A stretch of DNA of 64,000 bases from the NCBI GenBank assembly GCA_040404065.1, contig JBBAJM010000001.1. One strand, written 5' to 3'. Below, piece after piece: positions 61,484-64,000 of the stretch; within the stretch, counting starts at the first letter, position 1, and each line of letters opens with the position of its first letter. The notes under the pieces are model-generated. The model was not told the DNA's origin and made no database searches. It was given only the letters and a program-made list of their open reading frames with translations. Position numbers and translations under genes: made by a program. The stretch is from Fontibacterium sp040404065. Lineage in GTDB: Bacteria; Pseudomonadota; Alphaproteobacteria; Pelagibacterales; Pelagibacteraceae.

Positions 61484-62980
61484 ATGACTAATTTTGAAGG
61501 CTTCAGCCTCTCCCAACATTTAAAAAATTCATTGGCGCGAATGAACTTTGTAATTCCAACGCCTATTCAAATAAAATCTATCCCACTTGCTTTAGAAGGA
61601 AAAGATATTTTAGGTTCAGCTCAGACTGGAACTGGAAAAACAGCAGCTTTTAGTATTCCTTTAATTGAATTGTTAAGCAGATCAAAACAAGGTTCGGCTT
61701 TGATATTAACTCCAACACGAGAACTTGCAAATCAAGTTATGGAAGTAGTTATTCAATTACTTGGAAAAAATAATCCAATTAAGGCAGCTTGTTTAATCGG
61801 GGGAGAGTCTATGTATAAACAATTAGGACAGCTTAGATCTCATCCAAGAATAATTGTAGGAACACCAGGAAGAATAAATGATCACTTGGACAGAAAATCT
61901 TTAAAATTAAATGATACAGGGTTTTTAGTTCTGGATGAAACAGATCGTATGCTTGATATGGGCTTTGGAATTCAGATTGATAGAATAGTAAAATTTTTAC
62001 CTGCTAAAAGACAAACTCTAATGTTTTCTGCAACACTACCTGAACAAATAGTACGATTGTCAGCAAAGTATTTAAGAAATCCTGAAAGAGTTTCTACAGG
62101 AGCAACGAATGTGCCATCAATAAATATTAAACAAGAAGTTATTCATTTGCAGCAAGAACAAAAATACAATGAGTTAATTAAGCAATTACAAGAAAGAACT
62201 GGTTCTGTTTTAGTGTTTGTAAAAACTAAACATAATTCAAAAAATCTAGCAGCAAAGCTTTGCAAGGAGCGTTTTAAAGCTGATGCTCTACATGGAAATT
62301 TAAGACAAAGTAAAAGAAATACAGTGATGAGTGCTTTTAGAAATAAGAAATTTACCATTCTGGTTGCAACCGATATTGCCGCTCGAGGTCTTGATGTTCC
62401 ACATATTGAACATGTTATCAATTATGATCTTCCACAGGTTGCAGAAGATTATATTCATCGTATGGGTAGAACTGCAAGAGCAGGGGCCGTAGGCTCATCT
62501 TTATCTTTTGTGACAAATAGCGATAGAGAGAAATGGAATGCGATTGAAAGATTATTAGACCCCACTAAAAAGAAAGAAAATTTTTCTAAAGGAAGAAGCG
62601 GTGGTGGATTTCAGAGAGATTATAAAAATAAAAAAAGAGGCGGGAGTGGATTTAAATCTAAATCTAAATTCAGAGGCGGAAGATCTTCAGAAAAATTTGG
62701 AAGAAACAAATTTACAGAAAATTTTAAATCTCATAAACCAGAAGGTTTTAAAGAGCAAAAATCAACTGGCTTTAAAGAGCATAAATCACTAGATTTTAAA
62801 GAACATAAGTCATCAGGTTTTAAAGATCGTAAACCAGCAGAAGGCTTTAAAAGTGGTGGATTTGACAAAGATTACAGAAGAAAAAGCGACAGAGAAAAGC
62901 CAAAATTTTTTGGTAAAAAATCTAAAGGTTTTAATGATAGAAACTTTAATGCAGGGGATAGAAAAAAGAATAAGAACTGA
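61484..62980 (+). CDS. DEAD-box RNA helicase (RhlE-like) with C-terminal repeat tail
   Basis: The 498-residue protein has the SF2 core in about 370 residues: Q motif IPTPIQIKSIPLALEGKDIL, Walker A AQTGTGKTAA, PTRELANQV, TPGRINDHL, motif II reading DETD near residue 151 instead of DEAD, SATLPEQ, and RGLDVPHIEHVINYDLP with HRMGRTARAG. The tail of about 120 residues is basic and Gly/Lys/Phe-rich and carries an eight-residue repeat of the form GFKEHKSS. Such tails bind RNA non-specifically. The 120-base upstream region has no ORF and may be a regulated leader. Confidence 0.92.
   Translation: MTNFEGFSLSQHLKNSLARMNFVIPTPIQIKSIPLALEGKDILGSAQTGTGKTAAFSIPLIELLSRSKQGSALILTPTRELANQVMEVVIQLLGKNNPIKAACLIGGESMYKQLGQLRSHPRIIVGTPGRINDHLDRKSLKLNDTGFLVLDETDRMLDMGFGIQIDRIVKFLPAKRQTLMFSATLPEQIVRLSAKYLRNPERVSTGATNVPSINIKQEVIHLQQEQKYNELIKQLQERTGSVLVFVKTKHNSKNLAAKLCKERFKADALHGNLRQSKRNTVMSAFRNKKFTILVATDIAARGLDVPHIEHVINYDLPQVAEDYIHRMGRTARAGAVGSSLSFVTNSDREKWNAIERLLDPTKKKENFSKGRSGGGFQRDYKNKKRGGSGFKSKSKFRGGRSSEKFGRNKFTENFKSHKPEGFKEQKSTGFKEHKSLDFKEHKSSGFKDRKPAEGFKSGGFDKDYRRKSDREKPKFFGKKSKGFNDRNFNAGDRKKNKN
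62741..62850 (+). repeat. 24-base tandem repeat in the helicase tail
   Basis: Four to five imperfect in-frame copies encode the octapeptide series GFKEQKST, GFKEHKSL, DFKEHKSS and GFKDRKPA(E), then GFKSGGF. The DNA unit (GGTTTTAAAGAGCATAAATC-like) is repeated about every 24 bases. Confidence 0.75.
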
Positions 62981-63008
62981 GATTCTTTTAATTAAAAAGA
63001 GCAATTAA

Positions 63009-64000
63009 ATGTTTTTTTTTAAAAAAAAAATTAAATTTTACTATTTCATATTTTTTCTCTCTCTTTTTATCACTTTTGTTTATAATTTAAAATTTTTCAA
63101 GATCCTTTATGGTAATATTGGATTTTCAAATTTTTCTTCTATCTATTTTTTCTTTGCTATTATTATTGCAATTATTTCAACTGTCTCAATTTTATTATTA
63201 GTTTTTGGACAAAAATACACCCTTAAGCCACTAGCTATTTTTTTAATTATACTCTCGTCTATTTTAAGTTTTTATAATCAGCAATTTGGGGTGACTGTTG
63301 ATGAACAAATGATCGTTAACACTCTTCAAACTGATGTTAAGGAAGCGATGGATTTGATGTCTGTTGGATTTTTTACTCATGTTTTATTTTTAGGGATCAT
63401 TCCAAGTATTGTTATTTATTTTATTCAGATTGAATATGGTTATTTGAAAAAAGATTTATTAATAAGAGGATCTTTAATTTTAGGGACCCTTGCCGTTGTA
63501 GCTGCTTTAACTTTTATTAATTTTAAGCAAGTCAGTTTTATTGTAAGAGAAAATAATACACTTAATCAGCATATTACTCCTTTATACACTTTAAATTCAG
63601 CTTATCGCTTAACTAAAAGTTCTTTAGTTAGCCAAGGTAAATTTGTTAAATTAGGTGAGGATGCAAAATTATTAAAATCTGAAAAGAAGACTATTGGAAT
63701 AATGGTTGTGGGTGAAACTGCAAGGGCAGATAGATTTTCATTAAACGGATATCAAAAAGAAACAAATCCTTATCTTAAAAATAAAAGCGTTATCAGCTTT
63801 AAGAACACATTGTCTTGTGGAACTGCTACAGCTTATTCAGTTCCTTGTATGTTTTATTTAAATGGAGAAAAGAATTTTACCCAAGCAAAAGCTAAGAATG
63901 AAAGTAACGTTTTGGACGTTCTATCGTTTGCTGGAGTTAAAACGGTTTGGGTAAATAATAATTCAAGCTGTAAGAATGTATGCACTAGAATTGAATCTAT
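63009..64000 (+). CDS. eptA: EptA-like phosphoethanolamine transferase, N-terminal part (partial at window edge)
   Basis: The frame is open from ATG at 63009 to the window end (about 330 codons). Several membrane helices occupy roughly residues 10-165, followed by the start of the periplasmic alkaline-phosphatase-like domain: TIGIMVVGETARADRFSLNGYQKETNPYLK, with the predicted zinc-site glutamate in GETARAD, and SCGTATAYSVPCMF, whose threonine is the nucleophile of this family. Enzymes of the family add phosphoethanolamine to lipid A. The gene begins with ATG then nine T and ten A, a slippage-prone start. The C-terminal catalytic half is not in the window. Confidence 0.88.
   Translation, partial: MFFFKKKIKFYYFIFFLSLFITFVYNLKFFKILYGNIGFSNFSSIYFFFAIIIAIISTVSILLLVFGQKYTLKPLAIFLIILSSILSFYNQQFGVTVDEQMIVNTLQTDVKEAMDLMSVGFFTHVLFLGIIPSIVIYFIQIEYGYLKKDLLIRGSLILGTLAVVAALTFINFKQVSFIVRENNTLNQHITPLYTLNSAYRLTKSSLVSQGKFVKLGEDAKLLKSEKKTIGIMVVGETARADRFSLNGYQKETNPYLKNKSVISFKNTLSCGTATAYSVPCMFYLNGEKNFTQAKAKNESNVLDVLSFAGVKTVWVNNNSSCKNVCTRIES

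Noticed and set aside
1..64000. tRNA, rRNA, CRISPR arrays, insertion sequences and prophage genes
   Set aside because: No cloverleaf with a GGTTCGAATCC-like arm, no spaced palindromic repeat series, and no transposase or integrase motifs were found in the gaps or frames; the gaps are mostly too short.

Overview
The window is a gene-dense, strongly AT-rich bacterial chromosome segment. Stop codons commonly overlap the next start by 1, 4 or 11 bases, intergenic gaps are mostly under 100 bases, and several convergent genes overlap at their 3' ends. The content suggests a streamlined marine alphaproteobacterium (SAR11/Pelagibacterales-like, or another AT-rich marine lineage such as HIMB59 or AEGEAN-169): a dcw cluster continuing into lpxC-bamD-ligA, a TAXI-type TRAP transporter with a DUF1850 partner, a Liv-type ABC transporter, pyruvate phosphate dikinase, and a SAM-II-like riboswitch ahead of methionine genes. 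This placement is inference; no rRNA or tRNA gene was seen.

Layout. 1-10.3 kb: cell-wall and division operon ftsW(partial)-murG-murC-murB-ddl-ftsQ-ftsA, then lpxC, bamD and ligA. ftsZ is absent from its usual place between ftsA and lpxC, and recN from its usual place before ligA. 10.3-18.3 kb: a Xaa-Pro aminopeptidase and a UvrD-type helicase on the minus strand, an AsmA-like protein, class II fumarase, a short-chain dehydrogenase and a thioredoxin-fold [2Fe-2S] ferredoxin. 18.3-26 kb: a methionine island. A minus-strand metF-metE-metZ operon sits behind a promoter, a SAM-II/SAM-V-like aptamer and an intrinsic terminator. Divergent from it is a LysE-AzlC-AzlD-MsrA operon, followed by a thioesterase and MsrB. 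26-32.2 kb: TRAP-TAXI receptor, fused permease, DUF1850 protein and aconitase. 32.2-41 kb: 5-oxoprolinase genes pxpC, pxpB and pxpA, a complete Liv-type ABC transporter, a DUF1445 (D-glutamate cyclase-like) protein and another dehydrogenase.

41-54 kb: rhomboid protease, aroC, pdxH, an SbtA-like permease, a P5C-reductase-like protein, a small leader ORF with TspO, polyprenyl diphosphate synthase, an S49 peptidase, glyQ, glyS and ppdK, then a small secreted Lys/Ala-rich protein. 54-59.7 kb: a block of membrane proteins (a His-tailed small protein, two MFS carriers, a SulP carrier without STAS domain, and an NhaD/ArsB-like antiporter) plus a 39-residue membrane peptide. 59.7-64 kb: a second tiny membrane peptide, a zinc-ribbon protein, a small unknown protein, two tandem bactofilins of which the first has no canonical start codon, a DEAD-box helicase with C-terminal repeats, and the beginning of an EptA-like phosphoethanolamine transferase.

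The strongest candidates for new biology are the methionine riboswitch, where aptamer, antiterminator and terminator can be read directly, and the bactofilin reading frame with no ATG, GTG or TTG.
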